A stretch of DNA of 64,000 bases from Devosia riboflavina (GTDB lineage Bacteria > Pseudomonadota > Alphaproteobacteria > Rhizobiales > Devosiaceae). The position numbers and the translations under genes are program-made. This document shows, piece after piece, positions 43,743 to 51,879 of this stretch; position 1 is the first letter of the stretch, and each line of letters opens with the position of its first letter. Where the stretch lies: NCBI RefSeq assembly GCF_000743575.1, contig NZ_JQGC01000027.1, positions 1 to 64,000 on the forward strand, written 5' to 3'. The notes beneath the pieces were generated by a model that saw nothing but the letters and a program-made list of their open reading frames with translations, was not told the DNA's origin and did no database searches.

Positions 43743-46379
43743 ATGCGCACCGAAACCGAGCACACGATCTTCCTCAAGGACTATGCGCCGACGCCCTATA
43801 GCGTGGTCGCCGTGGACATGGACTTCAAGATCACCGAGGCGGGAACGCGCGTTCGCACGCAAATGACCATAGAGCCGCGGCCGGAAACAGAACCGGGCAC
43901 GCCGCTGGTGCTGGATGGCGACGGGTTGACGCTGCAATCGATCGCCATCGACGGGGCGCCATTGATGATGGTGGCGTACACAACGGATGATGATGGCCTG
44001 ACCGTCGTCGAACCGCCCTTCCGACGCTTTGTGCTCGAAACCGAAGTCAATCTAACGCCCGAGACCAATACCAAGCTCATGGGCCTCTATCGCTCAAGTG
44101 GCACCTGGTGCACGCAATGCGAGCCTGAGGGGTTCCGACGCATCACCTATTATCTCGATCGGCCGGACATTCTCGCGCCGTTCAAGGTGCGCATCACGGC
44201 GCCGCGCGATATCGCGCCGGTCCTGCTCTCCAACGGCAACCTGATCGACAAGGGTGAAGCCGGCGACGGCATGCATTTTGCGCTCTGGGAAGACCCGTTC
44301 CCCAAGCCCGCTTATCTCTTTGCGCTGGTTGCCGGCGATCTCGGCTCGATCACCGATACATTTACCACCAGCAGCGGGCGCAAGGTCGATCTCGCCATCT
44401 ATTGCACGCATGGCAAGGAGGCCGAGTGCCTCTATGCGATGGATAGCCTGAAACGCTCCATGGCCTGGGACGAAAAGCGCTTTGGCCGCGAATATGATCT
44501 CGATGTGTTCAACATCGTCGCCGTCTCCGATTTCAACTTCGGCGCGATGGAGAACAAGGGCCTCAACATCTTTAACGACAAGCTGGTCTTCGCCCTGCCA
44601 GAGACGGCGAGCGATGCCAATTATGCCAATATCGAGCGCGTCATTGCGCACGAATATTTCCATAACTGGACCGGCAATCGCATCACCTGCCGCGACTGGT
44701 TCCAGCTGTGCCTCAAGGAAGGCCTGACGGTCTATCGCGACCAGGAATTTTCCTCGGACGAGCGCAGCCGTCCGGTGCAGCGCATCCATGACGTGGAAAA
44801 CCTGCGCATCACGCAGTTCCCAGAGGATGGCGGCCCGCTGGCCCATCCGCCGCGCCCGGATCGCTATCGCGAGATCAACAACTTTTACACGACGACCGTC
44901 TACCAGAAGGGTTCGGAAGTCGTGCGCATGCTAGCAACGCTCTTGGGCGAAGCTGGCTTCCGCAAGGGCATGGACCTCTATTTCGAGCGCCATGACGGCG
45001 AGGCGACGACCATTGAAGCCTTCCTCAAGGTCTTTGAGGATGCGACCGGCACCGACCTGAGCCAGTTTTCACGCTGGTATCTCAATGCCGGCACGCCTGC
45101 TGTCACCGCCAGCGACAGCTATGACGCGGCAAGCCAGACCTACACGCTGACCCTGACGCAAAAAACCGCGCCGACGCCGAACCAGCCGGACAAGCCGCCC
45201 TTCGTCATTCCGGTAAAGTTTGGCCTGATCGGCCCCAATGGCAGCCCGATGGGCTGGACCGCCGTTGCGGGTGGCACGGTCAAGGACGATCTCATCGTTC
45301 TCGATGGCGACAGCGTCACGCTGACCTTTACGGGCGTTGCCAATCGTCCGGTGCCCTCGCTGCTGCGCGGGTTCTCGGCTCCGGTAAAGCTCTCGACCAA
45401 CCTGACCCAGCAGGACCTGCTGTTCCTCGCGCGGCACGACAGCGATCCGTTCAATCGCTGGGATGCGCTGCAGACCGTAGCGACCCAATTGATGGCTGCG
45501 GCCGCGACCGGCTCGCAGCCGGCCTCGGCCGATGTCGACGCCCTCCGTCAGGCCATCATGGACACGCTCGGCGATCCCGCGCTCGACCATGCGTTCAAGG
45601 CCCAGGTCATTGCCATGCCCGATGAAACGGTCATTGCGCGACAGATCGGCAGGGATGTCGACCCAAGCGCCGTAGCCGAAGCACGGCACGCGTTGATCCG
45701 CGCCATCGTTGGCCCCGTGGCCGAGCGCGTTGAGGCGCTTCATGCCGAATTGCAGGTCATCGAACCCTATAGCCCGGGTGCGGCCCAGGCAGGCCGCCGC
45801 TCATTGCGCAATGGCCTCCTCTCGCTGCTGACTGCCGGGTCGGACCGGGGTGCAGCTCTCGCCGAGGCGCAGTATCATGCGGCCAGCAACATGACCGATC
45901 GCTATGCGGCGCTTGCCATTTCCGCCCATAACTGGACCAAGGCGGCTCCCGCTCTCCTCGGCGATTTCCGCACTCGCTTCGGTGGCGATCCGCTGGTGTT
46001 CGACAAGTGGCTGGTTGCTTCTTCGCAGGCGCCGGACGATGCTGTCATCGAGCGGCTGCGGGCTATTCTGGCGGCGCCGGATTTCCCACGGACCAATCCC
46101 AATCGCTTGCGCGCCCTGCTCGGCAGCTTCGTCATGAGCAATCCGGCGCAGTTCGCTCGGGCCGATGGACTGGGCTTCCGGTTCGTGACGGAAGCGGCGG
46201 CCGAGATCGACAAGGTCAATCCGCAGGTTGCCGCGCGCGTGCTCACCGGCTTCCGCATTCTGCCGCTGCTCGAAGCGGGCCGCCGCGAGGCCGGCCGGGC
46301 GGCTCTCGAAGCGCTGAGGAATCAGCACACGCTCAGCCGCAATACCGGCGACATCATCGACCGAATCCTCGCTGGCTAA
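43743..46379 (+). CDS. pepN: Aminopeptidase N (M1 family)
   Basis: 878 residues of the alanyl aminopeptidase N type. GAMEN (267-271) and the zinc site H303EYFH307 with E326 (HEXXH-x18-E) are present, followed by the TTVYQKGSEVVRM signature and a long helical C-terminal domain (about 550-878). Cytosolic, general peptide turnover. Start at 43743 (MRTETEHTIFLKDY) is the usual N-terminus; a TTG 54 bp upstream adds residues without homology. Followed by a good terminator. Confidence 0.95.
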   Translation: MRTETEHTIFLKDYAPTPYSVVAVDMDFKITEAGTRVRTQMTIEPRPETEPGTPLVLDGDGLTLQSIAIDGAPLMMVAYTTDDDGLTVVEPPFRRFVLETEVNLTPETNTKLMGLYRSSGTWCTQCEPEGFRRITYYLDRPDILAPFKVRITAPRDIAPVLLSNGNLIDKGEAGDGMHFALWEDPFPKPAYLFALVAGDLGSITDTFTTSSGRKVDLAIYCTHGKEAECLYAMDSLKRSMAWDEKRFGREYDLDVFNIVAVSDFNFGAMENKGLNIFNDKLVFALPETASDANYANIERVIAHEYFHNWTGNRITCRDWFQLCLKEGLTVYRDQEFSSDERSRPVQRIHDVENLRITQFPEDGGPLAHPPRPDRYREINNFYTTTVYQKGSEVVRMLATLLGEAGFRKGMDLYFERHDGEATTIEAFLKVFEDATGTDLSQFSRWYLNAGTPAVTASDSYDAASQTYTLTLTQKTAPTPNQPDKPPFVIPVKFGLIGPNGSPMGWTAVAGGTVKDDLIVLDGDSVTLTFTGVANRPVPSLLRGFSAPVKLSTNLTQQDLLFLARHDSDPFNRWDALQTVATQLMAAAATGSQPASADVDALRQAIMDTLGDPALDHAFKAQVIAMPDETVIARQIGRDVDPSAVAEARHALIRAIVGPVAERVEALHAELQVIEPYSPGAAQAGRRSLRNGLLSLLTAGSDRGAALAEAQYHAASNMTDRYAALAISAHNWTKAAPALLGDFRTRFGGDPLVFDKWLVASSQAPDDAVIERLRAILAAPDFPRTNPNRLRALLGSFVMSNPAQFARADGLGFRFVTEAAAEIDKVNPQVAARVLTGFRILPLLEAGRREAGRAALEALRNQHTLSRNTGDIIDRILAG

Positions 46380-46403
46380 ACGCCTGACAGAACGCAAAAA
46401 TGA

Positions 46404-46443
46404 GATGCCTCCCCACCTCAAAAGGAGGAGGCATCGCTGTTTT
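46404..46443 (+). terminator. Terminator of pepN
   Basis: Perfect 9-bp stem GATGCCTCC/GGAGGCATC with a 14-base loop, then GCTGTTTTC, 24 bp after the stop. Confidence 0.82.
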
Positions 46444-46508
46444 CGGAGCCGCGCCGCATTGAGCGGCGTTTTTCACAGGGCTGTGGAAGGATTTTTCTTT
46501 CCGCCTAA

Positions 46509-46589
46509 GTGATTCAAGTGACTCACGTTTTGGCGCCGCGCCCGCAAAGGCGCAAACACCCCTATGGACAAGCCCCCTCGGGGTGATTC
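46509..46589 (+). promoter_or_regulatory. Cluster of three GANTC (CcrM) sites
   Basis: GATTC 46511-46515 and GACTC 46520-46524 lie inside an imperfect 18-bp palindrome (46509-46526); a third GATTC is at 46585-46589, next to a TTAAC box at 46598. CcrM methylates GANTC in alphaproteobacteria and clustered sites often mark cell-cycle-regulated promoters. The kinase gene starts 60 bp further on. Confidence 0.45.
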
Positions 46590-46648
46590 ATTACTTGTTA
46601 ACGAGCAAATCGCTTCGGGGCTAACCCTTTAAATTTACGGAGAATTTC

Positions 46649-48304
46649 ATGCGGTCGTCGGAGGTATCCGGCGCCGATGCCGATGGATTCGGCATGGGCA
46701 ATGGGGATAAATTTCGGCGCCTCCGCCGCCAGGGCACGGCTGCACCCCGCGGGTTCAGACACCGTGTCCTGACGCCGATGACGCTGGCCGTTGCCACCAC
46801 CGCCTTTGCCGCAGCGACCCTTTTCATTGCCTACGATGTCGTCACTACGCTGGGCGAAGTGAAGCGCGAACTCTCGCTGATCGGCGTAGCCGTCGCGGCG
46901 CGCGTCGCCAATGAACCCATCACCCTGGCCGAAACGACCCTTGCCAGCACGCCCAGCGATTTTCCGGGGATCACCCAGGCGCGCTTTGTCGAGGCTGAGG
47001 CGGATTTCGGCGATTTCTTCTCCCACGCCGTGCCGGCCGGCTCGCATGGCCTGCTCAGCGTCCAGGCCGAGCAATCGGGCGCGGTTGGCGCCCTCGCTGG
47101 CCGTGGCGCCGCAGCCCTGGCGCTTGCCGGCCTCGTGACCGCGCTGACGCTGCGCCGCCGCCGCGACGAGGAGATGCCCGACCCGATGGAGCGCCACACC
47201 TATCGCTCCCTCACTTCGGCGATCCCCATGGGCATTGCCTGCTGGACCACTGATGGTCGAATGATCGTTTGCAATGGCGATTATCGCGAGCGCCTCAAGC
47301 TCGAAAGCGACAGCATCAGCTATCCCGAGGCCCTGGGGCGCCTCATTGCGGGCGGCTATATGAAACTGCTGCGCGAAGAGAGCGGCAATCGCCTGCTGGA
47401 ACTGCACCAGCAAGACGGCTCCTGTCTCCTGATCGACGAACGCCCCCTGCCCGATGGCGGCTTCATGACGATCCTGTCGGACGAAACCGAACGCCGACGC
47501 ACTGACGTCCTGCTTTCAACCATCCGCGAAGAACAGCGCCTGCTAGCGCGCCGCTACCACGAGGAAAAGATCAAGGCCGAGGCGGCCAGCCGCGCCAAGA
47601 CCAATTTCCTCGCCCATCTCAGCCACGATATCCGCACCCCGCTCAACCACATCATCGGCTTTGCCGAGCTGATGGAATGCGAGACCTATGGCGAGCTGGG
47701 GGACCCGCGCTATGCCGACTATGTGCAGTCGATCAAGAATTCAGGCGAGCACCTGCTCAATTCCTTCGCTGCCATTCTCGATCTTGCCGAACTCGAAAAC
47801 GGCCAGAAGGTGCTGCGCGCCGACGCCGTGCCGCTCGACGAGGTCATCAATGCGACTTGCCGCCGCTTCCGTGGCCAGATCGCCCGGGCCGGTCTTGCAC
47901 TCTCGGTCAATGCCGAAACGGGCGCGATGCTCTGTGGCGATCGCCTGGCCTTTGTGCGCATGGTCGGCAATATCGTCGAAAATGCCATTCGCTTCACTCC
48001 GGCCGGCGGCAAGCTGACGCTGGCGACCTTTGCCGCGGACGATGGCGTCGTCATCGAGGTCACCGATACCGGCATCGGCATGACCGAGGAGCGGCTTTCG
48101 AGCCTCAGCCAGCCCTTTGCGCTCGGCGATGCGACCTTTACCCGAGAGGGTGTCGGCCCCGGCCTCGGTATTTCCATTTCGCGTGCCATAGCGGAACTGA
48201 GCGGGGGCCGCATGGTCATCGATTCCGCGCCATCCATCGGCACAACGGTCGCCATTTCGCTGCCGCTCGACGTGCGGCACAGCAAAGTGACCGTGGCGGC
48301 CTAG
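46649..48304 (+). CDS. Membrane PAS histidine kinase, PdhS/DivL-like
   Basis: 551 residues. Basic N-terminal tail, one or two membrane helices (about 44-63 and 150-168) enclosing a short periplasmic loop, a PAS-like domain (about 185-280), a coiled linker and a HisKA domain with H326 in LSHDIRTPLNHIIGFAELM. ATPase boxes: N (IVENAIRFTP), G1 (DTGIGM) and a modified G2 (GVGPGLGIS). The core is that of the PdhS/PleC group. Start ATG 46649 has GGAG six bases upstream. Three GANTC sites lie in its promoter region. The 57-residue gene downstream begins three bases after its stop. Confidence 0.88.
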   Translation: MRSSEVSGADADGFGMGNGDKFRRLRRQGTAAPRGFRHRVLTPMTLAVATTAFAAATLFIAYDVVTTLGEVKRELSLIGVAVAARVANEPITLAETTLASTPSDFPGITQARFVEAEADFGDFFSHAVPAGSHGLLSVQAEQSGAVGALAGRGAAALALAGLVTALTLRRRRDEEMPDPMERHTYRSLTSAIPMGIACWTTDGRMIVCNGDYRERLKLESDSISYPEALGRLIAGGYMKLLREESGNRLLELHQQDGSCLLIDERPLPDGGFMTILSDETERRRTDVLLSTIREEQRLLARRYHEEKIKAEAASRAKTNFLAHLSHDIRTPLNHIIGFAELMECETYGELGDPRYADYVQSIKNSGEHLLNSFAAILDLAELENGQKVLRADAVPLDEVINATCRRFRGQIARAGLALSVNAETGAMLCGDRLAFVRMVGNIVENAIRFTPAGGKLTLATFAADDGVVIEVTDTGIGMTEERLSSLSQPFALGDATFTREGVGPGLGISISRAIAELSGGRMVIDSAPSIGTTVAISLPLDVRHSKVTVAA

Positions 48305-48307
48305 ATC

Positions 48308-48481
48308 ATGATCAACCGCGAGTGGCACGAAGCGCACCGCCTAGGCCCAAAGGCTAAACTGGACGAGCGCGTGGCGTGGCACATCGAGCATGCCCAGCTT
48401 TGTGGCTGCCGGGACATGCCCGAAAGCATCAAGGCAGAATTGGCAAAGCGCGGCATTCCGCAGCCTGAACGGCGGCGCTAG
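48308..48481 (+). CDS. Conserved-looking 57-residue protein
   Basis: ATG 48308, three bases after the kinase stop, ending TAG 48481. The short protein is rich in His, Arg and Glu with a CGC motif (WHEAHRLGPKAKL, HIEHAQLCGCRDMP, IKAELAKRGIPQP). The coding look (third-position GC, ribosome coupling with the kinase, and an exact stop overlap with glnE) argues it is real. I do not recognise a family. The CxC and several His could bind a metal. As it is translated right after a cell-cycle-type kinase, a regulatory role is possible but unsupported. Confidence 0.65.
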   Translation: MINREWHEAHRLGPKAKLDERVAWHIEHAQLCGCRDMPESIKAELAKRGIPQPERRR

Positions 48482-51357
48482 AGCGTTCGCGCCGTCTCGT
48501 ACCAGGCCGCAGCGGCTGCGGCGACTTCTCCTTGCATCTCCGACACATCAAGCGCCAACCGCCCGAAATCGGGATAGTGGCAAAGCTGAGCAAGGAGGTC
48601 CTGGAATGCCGGCGACCAGGCTTCGTCCTTGAACGGACTGACCAGGGCCGAACTCATCACCTGCAGCACGGTCGCGTAAACCGTGTGGACTTCGGCGAGG
48701 CGCTGGCCCTTGGGAACGAGGCCGATTTCGCCGAGACACGCCAGAACCTCGGCCGGCGGCGCTTGCGGCAGGGCGATCTTTGCGCCCGCGACCAATTGCG
48801 CCGACTGGGCAATGAATTCGAGATCGACGAGACCGCCATTGGCGAGCTTCAGGTCAAAGGCGTGACGCGGCTTGCGCTCCTTGGCCATCAGCGCGCGCAT
48901 GCTCACGACATCGTCGATGATCTTGCCCTTGTCGCGCGGCATTGCCATGACCTCGGCAATCTCACGCTCGACCACTTCGGGCAGATCACCCGTCCCCGCG
49001 ACCACGCGGGCGCGGCTGAGGGCCAGGTGTTCCCAGGTCCAGGCCTCGCCGCGCTGATAGGAGCGGAAGGAGGCGAGGCTGGTGGCGAGCGGCCCGGCAT
49101 TGCCCGAAGGACGCAGGCGCATGTCGGTTTCGTAGAGCACACCTTCGCTCGTCGGAGCCGCCAGAGCCGCCACGAGGCGTTGGGTCAGACGGGCGAAATA
49201 GTGCGACGGGGCCAGCGGGCGTTCGCCGTCGGATTCGGTGTACGGCGCGTCATAGAGCAGGATGAAATCGAGGTCCGACGTAAAGGTCATCTCCCGGCTC
49301 GCCATCTTGCCGAAGGCGAGGAGCGCCGTGGACGCGCCGGCAATGCGGCCATGGCGGCGCGAAAACTCTTCCTGCACGCTGGCATAGAGGCGGTTGAGCA
49401 GGGTTTCGGCCAGCGCCGTGAACTGTTCGCCGGCCACGGCAGCGCTGACCGTGCCCGAAAGCAGGCCCGCCGCCACAAGGAACTTTTGCTCCTGCCCGAT
49501 GATGCGGGCCCGGTCGATCAGCTCTTCATAAGTGCGCGCATCGGCGAGGAAGGAATCCACCTTGGCAACCAGCACGTCGCGATGGGTGACATCATTGGCA
49601 AAGGCCGGATCGATGAGACCGTCCACCACATGGGCGCGATGGATCACCGCCTCGGCCATGCGCGGCGCCGAGGCCATGAACTGCACCAGCAAGGAGCGCA
49701 ATTGTGCATGGTTACGCAGCAGCGCAAAAAGCTGCACGCCGCCGGGGAGACGCGATAGGAAATCGTCCATGCGCGCGAGGCCGAGATCGGCGCTGCCGGC
49801 ATTGGCAAGCGTCGTCAGCAGTGAGGGCAGCAGCTCGGTCAGGTGCGCGCGCGCGGCAGCGCTGCGGGTGGCGGCATAGCTGCCATAATGCCATTTTCGC
49901 ACGGTCTCGATGGCCTTGTGGGCATCGGCAAAACCCATATTGGTCAGAGTTTCGAGCGTGTTCGGGTCATCGTCGCTGCCGGTGAAAACCAGATTGCCTT
50001 CCACCGTGCCGAGGGACTCGCCCTCGGTGAAAAGCTCGGCATAGTAGCGCGCGACGCGTTCGAGGGCGGCGCGGTAGTCGGTTTCGAAGGTCTGGAGATC
50101 GGGCTGGTTCATCAGCCTGCCGATGACCGCTACCGCTTCGGGGGTCGCGGGCATGATGTGGGTTTGCTCGTCGCGCAGCATTTGCAGGCGGTTTTCGACG
50201 GCGCGGAGATACCAGTAGGTTTCGGTCAGTTCGCTCGCCGTGGTGGGGCTGATCCAGTTGGCGGCCGCCAAGGCCGCAAGCGCCTGCGAGGTCGGGCGCA
50301 CGCGCAAAGCCTTGTCGCGACCGCCGGCGATCAATTGCTGGGTCTGGGCGAAAAACTCGATCTCGCGGATACCGCCGCGACCGAGTTTGACATTGTGGCC
50401 CTCGACGCGGATGTCGCCGACATTTTTGGAAACGTTGATCTGGCGCTTCATCGCCTGAATATCGGCAATGGTCGCGAAATCGAGATGCTTGCGCCAGACA
50501 TAGGGCGCCAGCTCTTTCACAAAGGCCTCGCCCACCTGCTTGTCGCCCGCGCAGGGCCGCGCCTTGATCCAGGCGGCGCGCTCCCAGTTCTGACCGCGCA
50601 CTTCATAATAGGCGAGTGCCGCGTCGACCGAGAGGGCGACAGGCGTCGAACCGGGATCGGGACGGAGACGCAGATCGGTGCGGAAGACATAGCCATGGGC
50701 CTGATGATCCTCCATCAGGCCGACCAGCTTCTGCACCATGCGCGAATAGATTTTCGTGCCTTCGCTCGGGTCGACCAGCACCGGCTTTTGCGGATCGAAG
50801 AAGGCGACGATGTCGATATCGGAGGAATAATTGAGCTCGCGGCCGCCATGTTTTCCCAGGGCGAACAGCGCGAGGCCCGAATTTTTGGCGCGCGCATCTT
50901 CGCGGGAAAGAGTCAACTGGCCCTTGTCGAAGGCCTGTACCATGAGGAAATCCAGCGCCGCTTCCAGCGCAGCATCGGCAAGATCGGAGAGCGCTTCGGT
51001 GGCGCGTGCCGTCGTCCAGAGGCCACCGGTTTCGGCGACGGCCGCAAGCAGTGCCGTGCGCCCCTTGGCGATACGGAGGGTCTGGCCGAGGCCCGCTTCG
51101 TCGGCAGTGATGCCCGCGTCGGCGACGGAGACCAGAAGCTCGGCAAAGACCGCGTCCGGCCCGCGCTCGAGCGCATCGGCCAGCCAATCGGCATGGGTGC
51201 GTGCCAATTCGAGCAAATAGGGCGCCGATTGCAGCAGGGTGCCGAGGGTCGGCGTGGCCACCTCGAAGGCGGAGACGGCCGTCGCCGGCAGCTCGGCCAG
51301 AAGAGCGTCGAAGGCAGGATGCGGAATGGCGGGCAAGGGCGCGAGATTGGTGCTCAT
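48478..51357 (-). CDS. glnE: Bifunctional glutamine synthetase adenylyltransferase/deadenylase
   Basis: 959 residues with two nucleotidyltransferase-fold halves: the N-terminal one (GKHGGRELNYSSDIDI, about 200) for deadenylylation and the C-terminal one (KMASREMTFTSDLDF, about 690) for adenylylation, each with the D-x-D metal motif, separated by GlnD-responsive helical regions. It adjusts glutamine synthetase activity to nitrogen status. Start 51357 (MSTNLAPLPAIPHP). In Hyphomicrobiales it often sits beyond the ccm operon as here. Its stop shares CTAG with the small convergent gene. Confidence 0.95.
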   Translation of the reverse strand: MSTNLAPLPAIPHPAFDALLAELPATAVSAFEVATPTLGTLLQSAPYLLELARTHADWLADALERGPDAVFAELLVSVADAGITADEAGLGQTLRIAKGRTALLAAVAETGGLWTTARATEALSDLADAALEAALDFLMVQAFDKGQLTLSREDARAKNSGLALFALGKHGGRELNYSSDIDIVAFFDPQKPVLVDPSEGTKIYSRMVQKLVGLMEDHQAHGYVFRTDLRLRPDPGSTPVALSVDAALAYYEVRGQNWERAAWIKARPCAGDKQVGEAFVKELAPYVWRKHLDFATIADIQAMKRQINVSKNVGDIRVEGHNVKLGRGGIREIEFFAQTQQLIAGGRDKALRVRPTSQALAALAAANWISPTTASELTETYWYLRAVENRLQMLRDEQTHIMPATPEAVAVIGRLMNQPDLQTFETDYRAALERVARYYAELFTEGESLGTVEGNLVFTGSDDDPNTLETLTNMGFADAHKAIETVRKWHYGSYAATRSAAARAHLTELLPSLLTTLANAGSADLGLARMDDFLSRLPGGVQLFALLRNHAQLRSLLVQFMASAPRMAEAVIHRAHVVDGLIDPAFANDVTHRDVLVAKVDSFLADARTYEELIDRARIIGQEQKFLVAAGLLSGTVSAAVAGEQFTALAETLLNRLYASVQEEFSRRHGRIAGASTALLAFGKMASREMTFTSDLDFILLYDAPYTESDGERPLAPSHYFARLTQRLVAALAAPTSEGVLYETDMRLRPSGNAGPLATSLASFRSYQRGEAWTWEHLALSRARVVAGTGDLPEVVEREIAEVMAMPRDKGKIIDDVVSMRALMAKERKPRHAFDLKLANGGLVDLEFIAQSAQLVAGAKIALPQAPPAEVLACLGEIGLVPKGQRLAEVHTVYATVLQVMSSALVSPFKDEAWSPAFQDLLAQLCHYPDFGRLALDVSEMQGEVAAAAAAWYETARTL

Positions 51358-51399
51358 GAAAGAGGCATATCCCGCCGCCATGGCGCCAGCAAGTCGCGC

Positions 51400-51879
51400 T
51401 CAGCCCTTTCGCGTCTCGTCTTCTCCGCCGCCGGAAAGTTCCGCCAGAACGCGCTTTTCGTCCTCGGAAAGGCCGACTTCGCCGGTCTTGGTGGGCGTGC
51501 GCCGGATGGCCCAGAACAGGGCGAAGAGCCCAAGGGCCAGCAGCACCGGCGCAGCGATCCAGAGGATCAGCGTGTGATTGTTGAGCCGGGGATTGAGCAG
51601 CACATATTCACCGTAGCGATCAACGAGATATTGTTCCACTTCGGCATTGCTATCGCCCGCCACCAGCCGCTCACGCACCAGAACGCGGAGATCGCGCGCA
51701 AGGTCGGCGTCGCTATCGTCGATGGACTGGTTCTGGCAGACGAGGCAACGCAGCCCCGCGGAAATATCGCGGGCGCGCTGCTCCAGAACCGGGTCATCCA
51801 GCATCTCATCAGGCGAGACGGCAAGGACAGCTGTGACGAGACAGAGCAGCAGGGCAAAAAGCGAAAGAAGGCGCTTCAT
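51400..51879 (-). CDS. ccmH: Cytochrome c-type biogenesis protein CcmH (CycL)
   Basis: 159 residues: signal peptide/anchor (about 1-20), periplasmic thioredoxin-like part with redox motif LRCLVCQNQS (C45-x2-C48), YLVDRYGEYVLL, and a C-terminal membrane helix (about 105-125). It reduces apocytochrome cysteines for haem attachment. ATG overlaps the ccmF stop (ATGA). Last gene of ccmI-E-F-H. Confidence 0.95.
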   Translation of the reverse strand: MKRLLSLFALLLCLVTAVLAVSPDEMLDDPVLEQRARDISAGLRCLVCQNQSIDDSDADLARDLRVLVRERLVAGDSNAEVEQYLVDRYGEYVLLNPRLNNHTLILWIAAPVLLALGLFALFWAIRRTPTKTGEVGLSEDEKRVLAELSGGGEDETRKG

